The notes under the pieces were generated by a model. The model had not been told where the DNA came from. It worked only from the letters and a program-made list of their open reading frames with translations, and did no database searches. The translations under genes were made by a program, and so were the position numbers. A stretch of DNA of 53,192 bases from Pleurotus ostreatus/Saccharomyces cerevisiae fusant (taxonomy: Eukaryota > Opisthokonta), in assembly GCA_024196135.1 (NCBI GenBank), contig JAMQCK010000136.1, positions 1 through 53,192 on the forward strand. The letters run 5' to 3'. Below are positions 12,101 through 22,258 of the stretch, piece by piece. Each line of letters opens with the position of its first letter. Position 1 is the stretch's first letter.

Positions 12101-12318
12101 CATTCGCCGTCTCGATTCTCTGCGACCTTCTTAGCGCGCGAATTCGGGCTGAGCGTCAACGGCGTGCCGACCCTCGGAACTGGGGCGTCCTTCGTGTCGA
12201 GCGCGGGCAGTCCTCTTTGCGGTGTCGTAGGCTGGGCGTCGGGCTGGTCTGTGGTCTCCGGAGTAGCGATTGCGGGGGCAGGAGCATGTGCGGAGTCGGT
12301 GGGTGCGGGTGTCGCCAT
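9174..12318 (-). CDS. WW-MyTH4-RhoGAP protein, ARHGAP39/Vilse-type Rho GTPase-activating protein
   Basis: The protein starts at ATG 12318 and is spread over about eight exons. After a Pro/Thr-rich N-terminus come two WW-like segments around 11830-11990 (one reading GEVSWDAP, the next ending GETVWERP). A long Ser-rich linker (about 10910-11700) follows. The MyTH4 domain lies around 10050-10700 ([18 protein letters not shown], then [10 protein letters not shown]), and the RhoGAP domain around 9380-9920, with IFRVPG containing the arginine-finger position, [14 protein letters not shown] and [12 protein letters not shown]. This order matches animal ARHGAP39 (Vilse), whose family stimulates GTP hydrolysis by Rac/Cdc42-type GTPases in cytoskeletal signalling. 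A short last exon (9320 to 9174) encodes [13 protein letters not shown] and a basic tail. The next gene upstream on the same strand is the dehydrogenase at 12855-14010. Confidence 0.85.
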
Positions 12319-12854
12319 GTCTTTCGAGAAGGGTGAAGGGTATAATGGGGGCTCCGGAGAAAAAGAAACGAGGCCCGCGTAGCGAAGAAGAAGAGAAGAA
12401 CGAGCCCTTTCTTAGTCCTAACCGTCGACGGAAAGGAGAAGGGAAGGTTCGATTTCGGATTCGACGGGAATCTGATGCCCAAGGTCGGTGGTTCAATTCA
12501 AGGACAGTATCGCATATAGCTTCTAGCCTCTGTGAATCAACTATGAACTTCAGAAGAACGTAGAAAGAGTATATGTACCCGCGCATCCAAAAAAGAACTT
12601 CAAGCACCGCGTAAGTATTCGAGGTCGTCGGAAGACATGTCGGCATTTGCCGAGAATCTGGCAAACGCAAAGGCTCGAGGGCCGTTCCTCGACATTACCA
12701 GGTGAACCTTGCACCTTTACCCTGTACTTACGCTTCAGATCTGTTCAGGAGCGAGAGTGGTAAGGCAAGCGGTCGGATCGACAGAATCACACCAATCATG
12801 ATGCAGTGCGGCAGGACGGCGCCCGCCATCCAACCTTGGCGTGAAAGCCACGCA

Positions 12855-14010
12855 TCACTCATCCTTCATTAGCTCCCTAGCCTTCGATACAAAGTCATTT
12901 AGCACCTCCACATCTCCTCCCTGCCTATTCGACTCGAGCGAGCGTTGTACCCTCTCGTAGAGCTTCCCAATTCCTCGATGTATGTCACCTTCGCCCTCGC
13001 CAACGAAGTCGCTGATCTCATACATCTCATCCACCCATCGGTAGGCTTTGGGAAGCATGCCCGGTACGGAAGCTGTGATGCGCGAGAGCAACACAGGAGC
13101 CGAATTATTGAGTTCGTGCAGTAGCGCGTCCGCAGTGGCGGGCGAAGACCGGTGAGCAGCTGCACAATACTATCAGCTTCTTCGCACCGGCCACAGATGA
13201 TGGGCGTACCCAGGACCATTGCAGTCAATAATCCAGTCACACCCTTCGTCATACCCTACTCAAGATGTCAGTCCCCTCCCAAGAGACCACTACCCAGTAC
13301 TCACCGCATACGACATCTTCAACGCACTCGCCGCACCCACATCCGCCCCCTCCCCCGTCAAAGGCACGATCTTCATCCCATGCTCATTTAACCCAACAAA
13401 CCTCTGCAGTACGTCTATATCGCCGGGCGCCGCCGATGCATAGATCGTCGGCGTGTACCCACTATCCTTCGGCGGTCCCCCAATGATCCCTGCATCCAAA
13501 AACCTCACGCCAGTGCCAGCGAAGACGTCTCGGATTTTCTGTACGGTCGTTGGGTTCACGGCGTTGCAGTCCACGAATACGAGGTTGCTTCCAACGCCAG
13601 TGACATTACTTTTGTCGGTGTTAGCGAGGTCCTTATCGAGTGTCGCTCGAAAACGCTGCGCGAACGACAGCGCGTCGCGAGGTGGGAGGATACTGAGGAC
13701 CCAGGCACACTTCTTGGAGAATTCGCTCAGAGGTAGGTCCTGCATTCCAGCATCCTTTGCGCGCTGATAGGAGGCGGGCGAGCGACCAGTGATGTCAGTG
13801 AAGACGGTGCAGCCGGATCGAACGAGTCGCCGCCCGATGGCGGCGCCCATTGCACCTGTAAGTGAGGTAAGCGCATCGCGAGGGAAAGCGTGTAGCGGCG
13901 AAGTCGGAGGAGGAGAACGAAACGATTGAAGGGTAAAGTTGTAGTGGGTCACCGGGAGATGCAGGAGAAGTGAAGCGCGTACCCGCAGCGACGATACCGA
14001 TAGAGGCCAT
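12855..14010 (-). CDS. Beta-hydroxyacid dehydrogenase / 6-phosphogluconate dehydrogenase-like protein with DUF1932-type C-terminus
   Basis: Exon 1 (14010 to about 13979) encodes MASIGIVAAG. Splicing to the exon beginning near 13860 gives GIVAAGAMGAAIGRRL, a Rossmann NAD(P)-binding motif. The body includes VLSILPPRDAL and FVDCNAVNPTTVQKI, the conserved substrate-site neighbourhood (DCNAV), then LDAGIIGGPP. A catalytic-lysine region, ALKMSYA, precedes the intron, followed by GMTKGVTGL. The C-terminal exon (to 12855) resembles the helical DUF1932 domain of fungal phosphogluconate dehydrogenase-like proteins and ends in ARELMKDE. The family oxidises beta-hydroxyacids with NAD(P)+, usually in the cytosol; the true substrate is not evident. 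The N-terminal exon is only about 31 nt, so automatic prediction may miss the start. Confidence 0.85.
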
Positions 14011-14426
14011 GTTTGGTGGTAGGAGAAGCCTACTGTCTTGAAGTAGTAGATGGGATGTCTATCTGTTCGCAGTGTCCTCTCAGATGATGACGGTGAGTAG
14101 CAAGAAGCGGAGCAGCGGGCCGACACGATAGCACTATCAATAGTGACGAAGACGTGATAGGTCACGGATTCGCCAGAGAGCTGAAGAGGATCGTGGAAGA
14201 GGTGCCAGCGAGGTACTTAAGCGAGTAGTATGCCGGTCAGCTCGGATGATTTTTGTTGTTGAGTACCTGTACCGAAGCAGAGGGATCGATAGCGTCGGAC
14301 GAGCGAAAAGGTAGGTGGCAGCCAACCGACGTACGCGGCGCCTCGACGGGGCTTGTGTAGCCATCGATGCACTGGACGGGTTGCCATGGCCTTTGGTGTG
14401 TAGTATGTTGCGCTAGCCGCTGAGAG
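14011..14426. promoter_or_regulatory. Upstream region of the dehydrogenase gene, no gene seen
   Basis: About 400 bp upstream of the ATG at 14010. No confident TATA box was found and the open frames are short. It presumably contains the promoter of the dehydrogenase. Confidence 0.35.
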
Positions 14427-15540
14427 CTAAGCCACACTAATCGCACCTGACCACAAGGGTCCGAGGCCTCCAAACTCAGCGTTCATGCCCGACGTTCGCC
14501 CACTGTCCATGTCCGACGTGGCCAGAGTGTCGTCCTTCTTGTTCAGCAAGCACCGGGCGCCTAGTCGGCCAAGTCCGGGGGGTAGTCCCTGAGCCTGCCA
14601 TTCATTTGCAAAGCTAAGCGACGTCTGATAGGCAGCCCAAGTGGCATGAAATATCGATCGTCGACCCTCGGAAGAAAGCATCGAGAGACCCTCCGCAATG
14701 CGACCGGGCCGGAGAAGCAGCGGGCTGTCCTGCAGGAACAGTAAACATACTCGGCCCCTTTCGTATTGTCAATTAGTAGCCGACGCCAGCTTGTTGACAG
14801 TGACAAACGCAGAAGCAGCTCATGCGAGCCAATCCGGAGAGCTGCGGCGGCCACAGGTTTGCGAAACTAGGCTCGTTGGTCCAGTCAAGCAGAGTCATCC
14901 AGTTCTGCATTTGTCGGAAAGCAGCATGTCGAAGCCATTTGCGGACTTCTTTCTGCTCGGTCATGACCATAGCCTGGTAGGTGCGAAGATTCCTGATGGG
15001 GAAGCGGTGGTTGAGTGCTGACCGTAAAGGGCGGTGATGTACTGGCGAGACGAGGCTGAGCAGTCCGACGCCGCCGCTACAGATATCAGTGTCGATCGTA
15101 CGGACAACGTAGCGTGCCCCAGGCGCATGCAACACGTTCTACCAGTCGCGTGCGTTCGTCGAGGCACTGTAACAAGGATAGGCAGGCTCGGAGCAATCAC
15201 TGGGATTCGGTGCAGACCAGAGCAGGGCGGTTCGCCGCCTTCAGGGAGGATATACAGCAGTGTGCCGATCAACAAGTTGAGGCGCTGTCAAAGCCCAAGG
15301 AAGCCCACTGACAAACATCGCCTCGCGACACCCGAAGGAAGTAGCAGCGCATTTGCAGAAGCAGAAGCTCGTCGGCGGAGCTGAGATGAGGGCGTTCCCT
15401 AGATTGCGGCCAAGCAACTCGAAGGGCTGGAAGGGTCGGGCGCCAGGGTAAGACGGGGAGCCTGCGAGAGCGCCAGCACAAAACCAGAGGCCACCCAGTA
15501 TAGTCAGCAAGGAGAATAGGCGGCGTACCGCCGCGGCGGA
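14427..15540 (-). pseudogene. Possible decayed cytochrome P450 remnant
   Basis: The minus strand carries protein-like pieces in shifting frames without a good start or a consistent exon chain. They include a hydrophobic lead (LLTILGGLWFCAGALAG, about 15510-15455), and then RTYQAMVMTEQKEVRKWLR (about 14980-14920). The latter resembles the segment after the C helix in fungal P450s, where a tyrosine, glutamates and a trailing LR recur. Further pieces at 14560-14680 resemble the region before the I helix only weakly. No heme-binding FxxGxxxCxG motif and no ExxR were found, so the gene would be truncated. Another divergent multi-exon gene remains possible. Confidence 0.25.
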
Positions 15541-16191
15541 GGTAGCAGCGCCTCGCGCTGGAGAGCGTTATGGGCAGGTTATGGGCGTCCCTTGAGAGGT
15601 TTGTGTCAGGTCGCTCGGCGGCCCGCGGGAGCCTCGGTTCGGCAGATGCCGTGTCACGTGTATCCCATTGTTGGATTTCTTTTCGTCTTCGATTCCCGAT
15701 TGTTTACAGCCTTAGTCCAAGTTTACTACACCTCGAAGCCAGCAAGCTATTTATGTGTGTGAAGAAGTAATTTTCCACTTCGAAAACGTGAGCATTGGGG
15801 TATGTAGGTACGTGGTAAGTATAGTACATATGTACATGTGAAGCGAGCGACACGGAGATCATCCATTTCTCAGCGTTCAGTCAGAGACCATGGCGTAAGA
15901 CATGCATAGTAGGTAGTAATACATTCCCGCGCACCGACAGAGCTAGTCTCCATCGAGAAGTCTGGCCGATGGGTAGGCCACAAACCGTTGCGTAGGTTCC
16001 AGACATAGCAGCTGCGCCGGGCGAGGGCACAGCTCAGGTATCATATACAGCCATGGGTATACAGCTGTACACCCTCGGTACAGCGTCCGAGGGCCGAGCA
16101 TACAGCGTTTTGAGCTGTTGTTCAGGCATCGTCCCTACATAGGAAGTCATATAAGCCTTCTGCGCATGCGGACAAGGCGAGCTGTTCGTGC
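15541..16191. other. Intergenic region, no gene seen
   Basis: Contains the upstream side of the possible P450 remnant and the 3' flank of the small membrane protein. Several direct copies of GTA/TAC-rich words occur around 15800-15850. No coding sequence could be supported. Confidence 0.35.
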
Positions 16192-16695
16192 TCACGGGTG
16201 CATGGTCAGGCGATTGACTGCCAAGGGAATGCCAACGAGGCCAGCGATGAGCACGACGCAGCACGCGATCTCTCCGGCCTTGCGCAGCTTGCTCTTGCGC
16301 GCCCGCTCTTCGCGAGGCCAGTGTTTGCGGTCAAGCACTTGGCTCTCTAGATCGGGGCGGTCAAGGGCGCATCGGCATGTGGGGCTGCCGCATGAATCTG
16401 CGCCTACCAGGGTCTGAGTTCGATGACAAGGGGGATGTACGCGCGCGTACTCACCAGGGGTCCTGGGAGCGATGTTGACACAGACGGGCGAGTTACAAGA
16501 GGGTCGGCGGTACGAAGGTGGACGAGAGAGGGTATAAGGAGGTAACGGCGTCGTGTCCAAGGGGGCCAGCGAGCTCAAGCTCATCCCCGAGCGCAGCGCG
16601 GGCGCGCTATAGACGGGGTCAGGGAACGTGGGAGTCTGAGGGGCGGAGTCCGAGCGCGAGCTAGACGCGTATGTGGGGGGAGTGTACGAGGCCAT
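16192..16695 (-). CDS. Small hypothetical protein with one C-terminal transmembrane segment
   Basis: The first true ATG is at 16695 (MASYTPPTYASS). A Ser/Pro-rich N-terminus is joined across one intron (about 16455-16406, donor GTGAGT, acceptor GTAG) to a Cys-containing segment (ADSCGSPTCRCALDRP). A basic stretch (WPREERARKSKLRKAG) and a single hydrophobic helix (EIACCVVLIAGLVGIPLAV) follow, and the protein ends in MHP. The layout is a disordered cytoplasmic N-terminus with a C-terminal membrane anchor. I do not recognise the family. The splice keeps the frame and the product is roughly 150 residues. Confidence 0.55.
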   Translation of the reverse strand: MASYTPPTYASSSRSDSAPQTPTFPDPVYSAPALRSGMSLSSLAPLDTTPLPPYTLSRPPSYRRPSCNSPVCVNIAPRTPGEYARVHPPCHRTQTLVGADSCGSPTCRCALDRPDLESQVLDRKHWPREERARKSKLRKAGEIACCVVLIAGLVGIPLAVNRLTMHP

Positions 16696-18075
16696 GGTGA
16701 TCAGGGCGAGCGAAGGGGCGGAGGTGATCACGGCGGGTGCTGCTGGTGCGCTGAAGTGTGGTTAGGGGAGGCCCTGAGCGACGATCCGGGGTCGGGTCGA
16801 ACCTTTATAGGTACGGCCTCCGACTGTCTAATCAATCTAGTCGAGAAGATTATAGACTGCAATGAGGCATCAAAGATTGAGTGCGCCCTAAGGCCGATGG
16901 CCTTCGTAATGTCATTCGTCGCAAGCCTCAATTCGCAATTCATAGAAGCATGTCCTAGTATGTCGCGTATCGGGCCACCGCGCCTCCCGACCCATCGTCG
17001 TGGCCGCGTGCGCCGGGCGCAGTGGCCACCGACAAAAGGAAGTCAAGAAGGAGTCGGTGACCGTAAAGTACGGTGCGCAGTTCGGGTGGCGCACAGAACT
17101 CCAGTATTCGTGCGCGGCTACTGCGAAAGGCGATTCAGAGGGTGCGCGGCGGACGAGCGACAATTCCGACATTCGCGCGCGTCGAGTGGTGGCCGGAGCG
17201 CATGGATTCGGGGGAAGTTGATAAAGCGAATACATAGCACAGCACTGTTAGCATAACTCATCAACCCAAAAAGTCAAGATGAAGGCGTACCTATAACGGC
17301 AGCATCTGGCGTGTGGGCCGTATGCGCCCCAACCTGATCTGGGAGCAGGACAAGGAACACTACCTGATGGGTCTGGACTTCGTTTTTGTAGCCAAGCGAT
17401 GGAAGCAGATATGCTGTGCGCATCGGGGCCACCTGAGTGGCCTCGGGAGTCGGAGGTAGTACTGCGAACACCACGCCCGCACAGATGCGCCGATGCGACC
17501 TGCCCTCTTAGGCCAAAGACACTATAGCTCTGAGTCATAAGTGAGTCCATACCTGGTTGTAAGTGGCTTGGGTATGGTACCACGGAGGCGGACAACAGAC
17601 ATCCATGAGGCGGGTTAATCGCTTGTTGCATGGCCAAAACAGCCTCAATCAGCGATGACTCCAGATGACACAGCAGAGCAGCGCAACCACTGTACACGGA
17701 GACGGAGAAGCACAGCGTCGAGAACAAGTCCACTTGCTGGCCTCCGTCAGAGTTCAGGGACATGCTTTCGCTTACCGCGGATGCACTGGTCTTCACCACG
17801 TTTTCGACCACGCGTATACCGAGTATACTTCCGGGGTCTGTCGAGAGATCCACGCTCGTCAAGTATGAAATGAGCAGACACTGGTTCGTCGGGGGTGGCC
17901 GACCGGTCGTACGGGGACCATGAGTGCGTCTGCCAAGAAGGAACAAGTCACTTTTCCGAAACAGGAAACAATTGTACTCCCACTCTTGCTCGACGTCAGT
18001 CACCTTTGCTATCCCCCTCGTCATATTGACTCGAAAGACCTTGCTAAATAGCCCTCCCCTCTACTTGAAGACAAA
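16696..18075. other. Intergenic region with a doubtful long open frame
   Basis: This 1.4 kb separates the small membrane protein (-) from the GTPBP1-like gene (+). A 258-codon minus-strand frame (18024-17248) is open, but its composition is erratic and it starts only 52 bp from the opposite start codon, so I do not call it. Promoters for both neighbours must lie here. No repeat was found. Confidence 0.4.
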
Positions 18076-20730
18076 ATGACTTCACTGCGCACATTCCAGA
18101 CCGAGATTGAGGATATCCACAGCCGCGAGATGGCGAAGCAGCGTCTGCAAGGTGCACGCCAGCTCAAAGAGAAGGAGAACAAGCACCCGCAACCCAAGAA
18201 GGAGACACACGGGGAGACAGAAGGCGAGCCTGCTACGAGGACTGCTGCCCCTCAAGATGAGAACGATACGGAGACGAGCATGACGGAGGTTGAGGAGCAG
18301 ATCATGGTGCGTCGTCGATGTCGCGCGGGGATGAAAGCTGACTTGTTCCCCCACAGGCCCAACTCCTGGCAGGCACGCAGAAAGAACATGACGCGGCTCG
18401 TGATACCCTTGCCTCCCTCATTACCCAACATCATGGCGAATACGTCTTCCGGATAGGCGCTAGCGCGCCACACACGAAGCTCTTCGCGGGGAAGCTAACG
18501 GACGCGGACGAGGGTTGGGAGGGGAAGGAGCGGACGGTGGAGGAAGTCGACTTACTTGTCGAGGGGATCAGGGTAGCAGTCGAGGAGATCGGGGGCAAGG
18601 TACGTCTGTGGGGTACTCATTCGACGGGCGCCTAAACCCTACGCCAACTCCAGGTCTGTGTGCTCTTCGAGGTGAAGACGGGACACCCTCGGGCGACGCT
18701 GCTCCTGCGATTACCTCCTCCGAGCGTCTCTTTGACACCTGAAGTGCGCTGCGCGGTTGTGGGCAACGTCGACAGTGGCAAGTCGACAACACTGGGCGTT
18801 CTGACGCGTGGTACGGTCGGCGAACAGTCTTCTCTGTCCCTCCAAGCATGATCTCATTCCATGTCAGGCGTGCTTGACGATGGCCGTGGTAGTGCCCGCG
18901 TAGGCCTCTTCCGCCACAAGCACGAGATTGAGACGGGGAGAACATCATCAGTGGGCATGGAGGTGCGCCATGGTCATGCATATGCCTTAGTTCGCTCGTT
19001 CTGACCAAGCGCAGATCCTCGGATTCGGACCAGATGGACAGCCCATACTGCCCCAATCTACCGACCCGAAGGCGGTGCACCGCGAGAAGCTTGGCTGGGA
19101 TGAGATCTCCAAGCGGTCCGCTAAGATCGTGTCCTTCATTGGTATGCCGTTAGACCCATCTCACCTGCCAACACTGCCGACATACGCTTGCAGATCTCGC
19201 CGGACACGAACGCTATCTCAAGACCACATTATACGGCTTGACCTCCGGGGCGCCTTCCTGCGTCGTACTAATGGTCGGAGGCAACGCCGGCCTCATCGGC
19301 ATGTCGAAAGAGCACCTGGCCATTGCGCTGGCGCTCAATGTCCCCGTCGTTGTCTGTATCACCAAGGTATGCATACATTTGCATATGCTACTTTCCAAGT
19401 AACGCCTTCTAGATCGACATGACCCCTGCCAACGTCTTGCAAGAAACCATCAAACAAGTCTCCAAAATCCTAATATCCCCTGGCTGTCGAAAAACACCAG
19501 TCTTCGTTGAGTCTATAGAGACCGCCGTTGAACTCGCCTCGACATATGCAAGAAATCGATTATGCCCTATATTCCGATTATCGAACGTCGATGGAAGAGG
19601 GCTGGATTATGTGGGCGACTCCCAGTCTCGCTGCTCTCTTGCGTAGAGATAAACTGATCAATCTTCAGGTCCGCACCTTCCTCAATCTGCTCCCATCCAG
19701 CGAGGCGGACGTGGACAAGTTCGCCGTGGACCAGCCACTTGAGGTATGCATTATCCTTGCCTTCGGGCAGCTGCCCAGTCCACTTCTGACTTACCTCCTA
19801 CCCACCCACAGTTTTCCATAACCGAAGTTTGGAGCGTGCCCTACGTTGGCACAGTCGTGAATGGGATCATCAATAGCGGGCGGATACAAGTCGGCGACCA
19901 GATCATGTTTGGACCCGACTCGAATGGGAACTTCGCGAACACCGTAGTGAAGAGCATGCAGAGGAAACGGTGCGTGAATGGACAGTCATACTCGTTCTAG
20001 CATAGTTGAGGTCGGACAACGTACTGACGAGTCCTTCAAAAACAGAGCGGACGTTACCACCGCTGAAGCTGGGCAATGCGTCGCTGTTGCGCTGAAGCGT
20101 GTCCGTCGAACGGATGTGCGCAAAGGCATGATTATTGTTCACCGCACGGAGGCGGGCCCTCCGAAAGCCGTCATGCGATTCGAGGGGCAGGTTCTGATCC
20201 TATAGTGAGTACTGATAATGCCGCTTTGGACCAATCCTACTCCCGCGCATTTCATGTCGTTGATTTGGCCTAATCGCATCATCTTACAGTCACAACACCA
20301 CCCTGCAGCCGGGATACCAGGCAATGCTGCATACAGGCGCCGTCCGACAAACGGTGAAGATCCTCTCCATGGACCACCCGCAGAACGTGCTGCGGTGAGT
20401 ATTGTCTGCGACCTCATCGAGATCCCGTCCAGGATGCATGCTGGGACAAGTCGGTCTCATCATCGTCGATAATTGCAACAGTCCGTCACAGATCGGGCAG
20501 CCACTAGGATCGACAGAAACGAGGACGGTCACTGACGCGGACAACCAACAGGACCGGCGACCGCGCAACCGTGCAATTCGAGTTCATCAGCCGCCCCGAG
20601 TTCGTCAAGGTCGGCATGAAGCTTCTCTTCCGTGAGGGTAAGACGAAGGTGGGTACGTTGCAGTCAACGCATAGCCTGGCGCTCATGCTCAGCTCGTCAG
20701 GGTCTTGGTGTGATCACCAAGTTGTTATGA
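18076..20730 (+). CDS. GTPBP1: GTPBP1/GTPBP2-type translational GTPase
   Basis: The gene has about eleven exons. The N-terminal region is charged. The G domain shows the P-loop [15 protein letters not shown] (about 18761-18812), then [22 protein letters not shown], the switch region typical of GTPBP1. [16 protein letters not shown] is the G3 motif, and ITKID, formed across an intron at about 19365-19420, replaces the usual NKxD. Beta-barrel domain II and III segments follow ([47 protein letters not shown]). Known family members are cytosolic EF1A-like GTPases linked to ribosome rescue and exosome-coupled mRNA decay. The exon chain closes in frame at TGA 20728-20730 through a last exon reading GLGVITKLL. 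This is a strong assignment at family level; which of the two vertebrate members it matches cannot be said. Confidence 0.9.
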
Positions 20731-21134
20731 ATGCGCTCAAGTAGCAGTGCACTGTAGGGTGCACTGGCGATAGTTCATTTGCGTTTGTTTCTCATGCTGT
20801 TTCTTGTACTATTCGTCTGTAGTGCTTACCTGGAGGATCGTGTTTTTCTTATGACCTTGTACCCCCCGTCAATTATATTGGTCTTGATATCAGCCGCTGT
20901 ACAGTTAAGAGGACAAAAGCAACAAATTGATTGGGTAAAAGGACATTGTTAGTATTGTACAGCTCGCCACGCCTAGGGCGGGCGGCGAAAGCTCAGGCGC
21001 TAGGCCTGGAGGCAGATAGTGGGGTCATGAGGTTCGTCGAAGTGGAGATTTGATGCGCAAGGCTGAGGGATTGCGGTCGAGCTCGTGTATCTCGCCGTGA
21101 TGAGCAGTGCGCTGAGCTGCGACTGAGAGTGCGC
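20731..21134. other. Convergent 3' intergenic region
   Basis: Holds the 3' ends of the GTPBP1-like gene (+) and the four-TM protein (-). It is AT-richer than the coding parts, and no gene was seen. Confidence 0.4.
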
Positions 21135-22017
21135 TCAACCGTCGATGGGCTGGTAAGCGCGGTTGCCGGCGGCCCATTTGTGGCCTCGGTCGGCGGAGAT
21201 ACCGGTGGTGATGACCGCGCCGCCGAGAAGGATGCCTGCGATCCAGGTCGCGACGTGCAGAATGTATGCGCCGCCTGAGAGCTATCAGTGCTGTATCGCA
21301 GTGAAGAGAGCACCAACGCACCAAAGCTTCCGCCCTTGAACGCAGGGTAGCCCGACGTCCTCAGCTCGTGCGTCACAATCGCGAACACGATAATTTGCAG
21401 GGCAGCTGTCAAACATACATCAGCACCGTCCCCACTCCCTCAACCCCATTCCACTCACCTTGCAGCAGAATCAGCCCCGACACCGCGCGCCACACCCGTC
21501 TGCGGCGCGAGCCCGAGCTCACGCCCACCAGGATCGCGAACAGCGCAATCGCGCCAAAGCCGATGGCAAGCTCCTCCAGATACCCCGCGCTCGTCCATGC
21601 CGCGCAGAAGCCCGCGTTGTCCGTCTCGCACGCGTCGGTGACGCGCGTGGGGAACTTGCGGCAGACGTAGTCCGTGTACGCGAGGCGGCCCTTGTTCTTC
21701 GAGGGGTCCGAAGGGTCGGGGTCGATGGGGACGAAGATGACCTGCCGCTCGCAGCGCTTGTCGAGCCCGTAGCGGACGCTGACGTGCCCCTCAACGTGGT
21801 CTTGGTCTTTGGTCACGACCCTGGAGGATGCCAGGATGAGCGCCCGGGGTGAAGGGGATTGGGAGGGGAATCCTCACCAGTTGGTCTGCCGCGCGGAGAA
21901 GGCGTTCTGGAAGGTGGGGTATAAGTCATCGCGTTTATCGGTCAAGGCATGTGGACGTACAAGAATGAGGATGGCTGTCGCCAGGAAAAAAGTGAGGACA
22001 TAGGAAATCTTCCGCAT
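21135..22017 (-). CDS. Hypothetical four-transmembrane protein
   Basis: The ATG at 22017 starts a hydrophobic segment (ISYVLTFFLATAILILV). A roughly 90-residue soluble loop contains several cysteines (KRCER, DYVCRKF, DACETDNAGFCAAW). A second helix (LAIGFGAIALFAILVGV), a basic turn (SRRRRVWR), and two more helices in the next exons (LQIIVFAIVTHEL; YILHVATWIAGILLGGAVI) follow. The protein ends in QPIDG. Introns include one splitting the Trp codon of TNW. The plan, with TM1, a Cys-rich extracellular loop and TM2-4, resembles fungal SUR7/PalI-like tetraspan proteins, but no diagnostic motif was seen. A plasma-membrane or eisosome role would be inference. Confidence 0.65.
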
Positions 22018-22258
22018 CGTGGAAAGCCGTTCGTCGTCGTTGAGGACAAGCAGCTAGCCCCGGGATCTCGGGGCGGACCCCAGTGACGACATTGATTTCC
22101 AAACACGTGGGATGGACCTACAACGGCGGCTAGCCCGAAAAGGTGCTGTAGAGGGGGCCTAACGCTGAGTCCCTTCCCGAGGACATTGTTATGTACACCT
22201 GTCGTGTAAGTTACAATTGTCCAATTTCTTTGTACACCGACATAGTAGCTATCGCCTC

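Noticed and set aside
12481..12510. tRNA B-box-like GGTTCAATTC
   Set aside because: No matching A box or cloverleaf stem was found upstream; it lies in the promoter region of the RhoGAP gene.
17248..18024. 258-codon minus-strand open frame
   Set aside because: Erratic composition, no recognisable segments, and its ATG would lie only 52 bp from the divergent start of the GTPBP1-like gene. Probably a chance frame.
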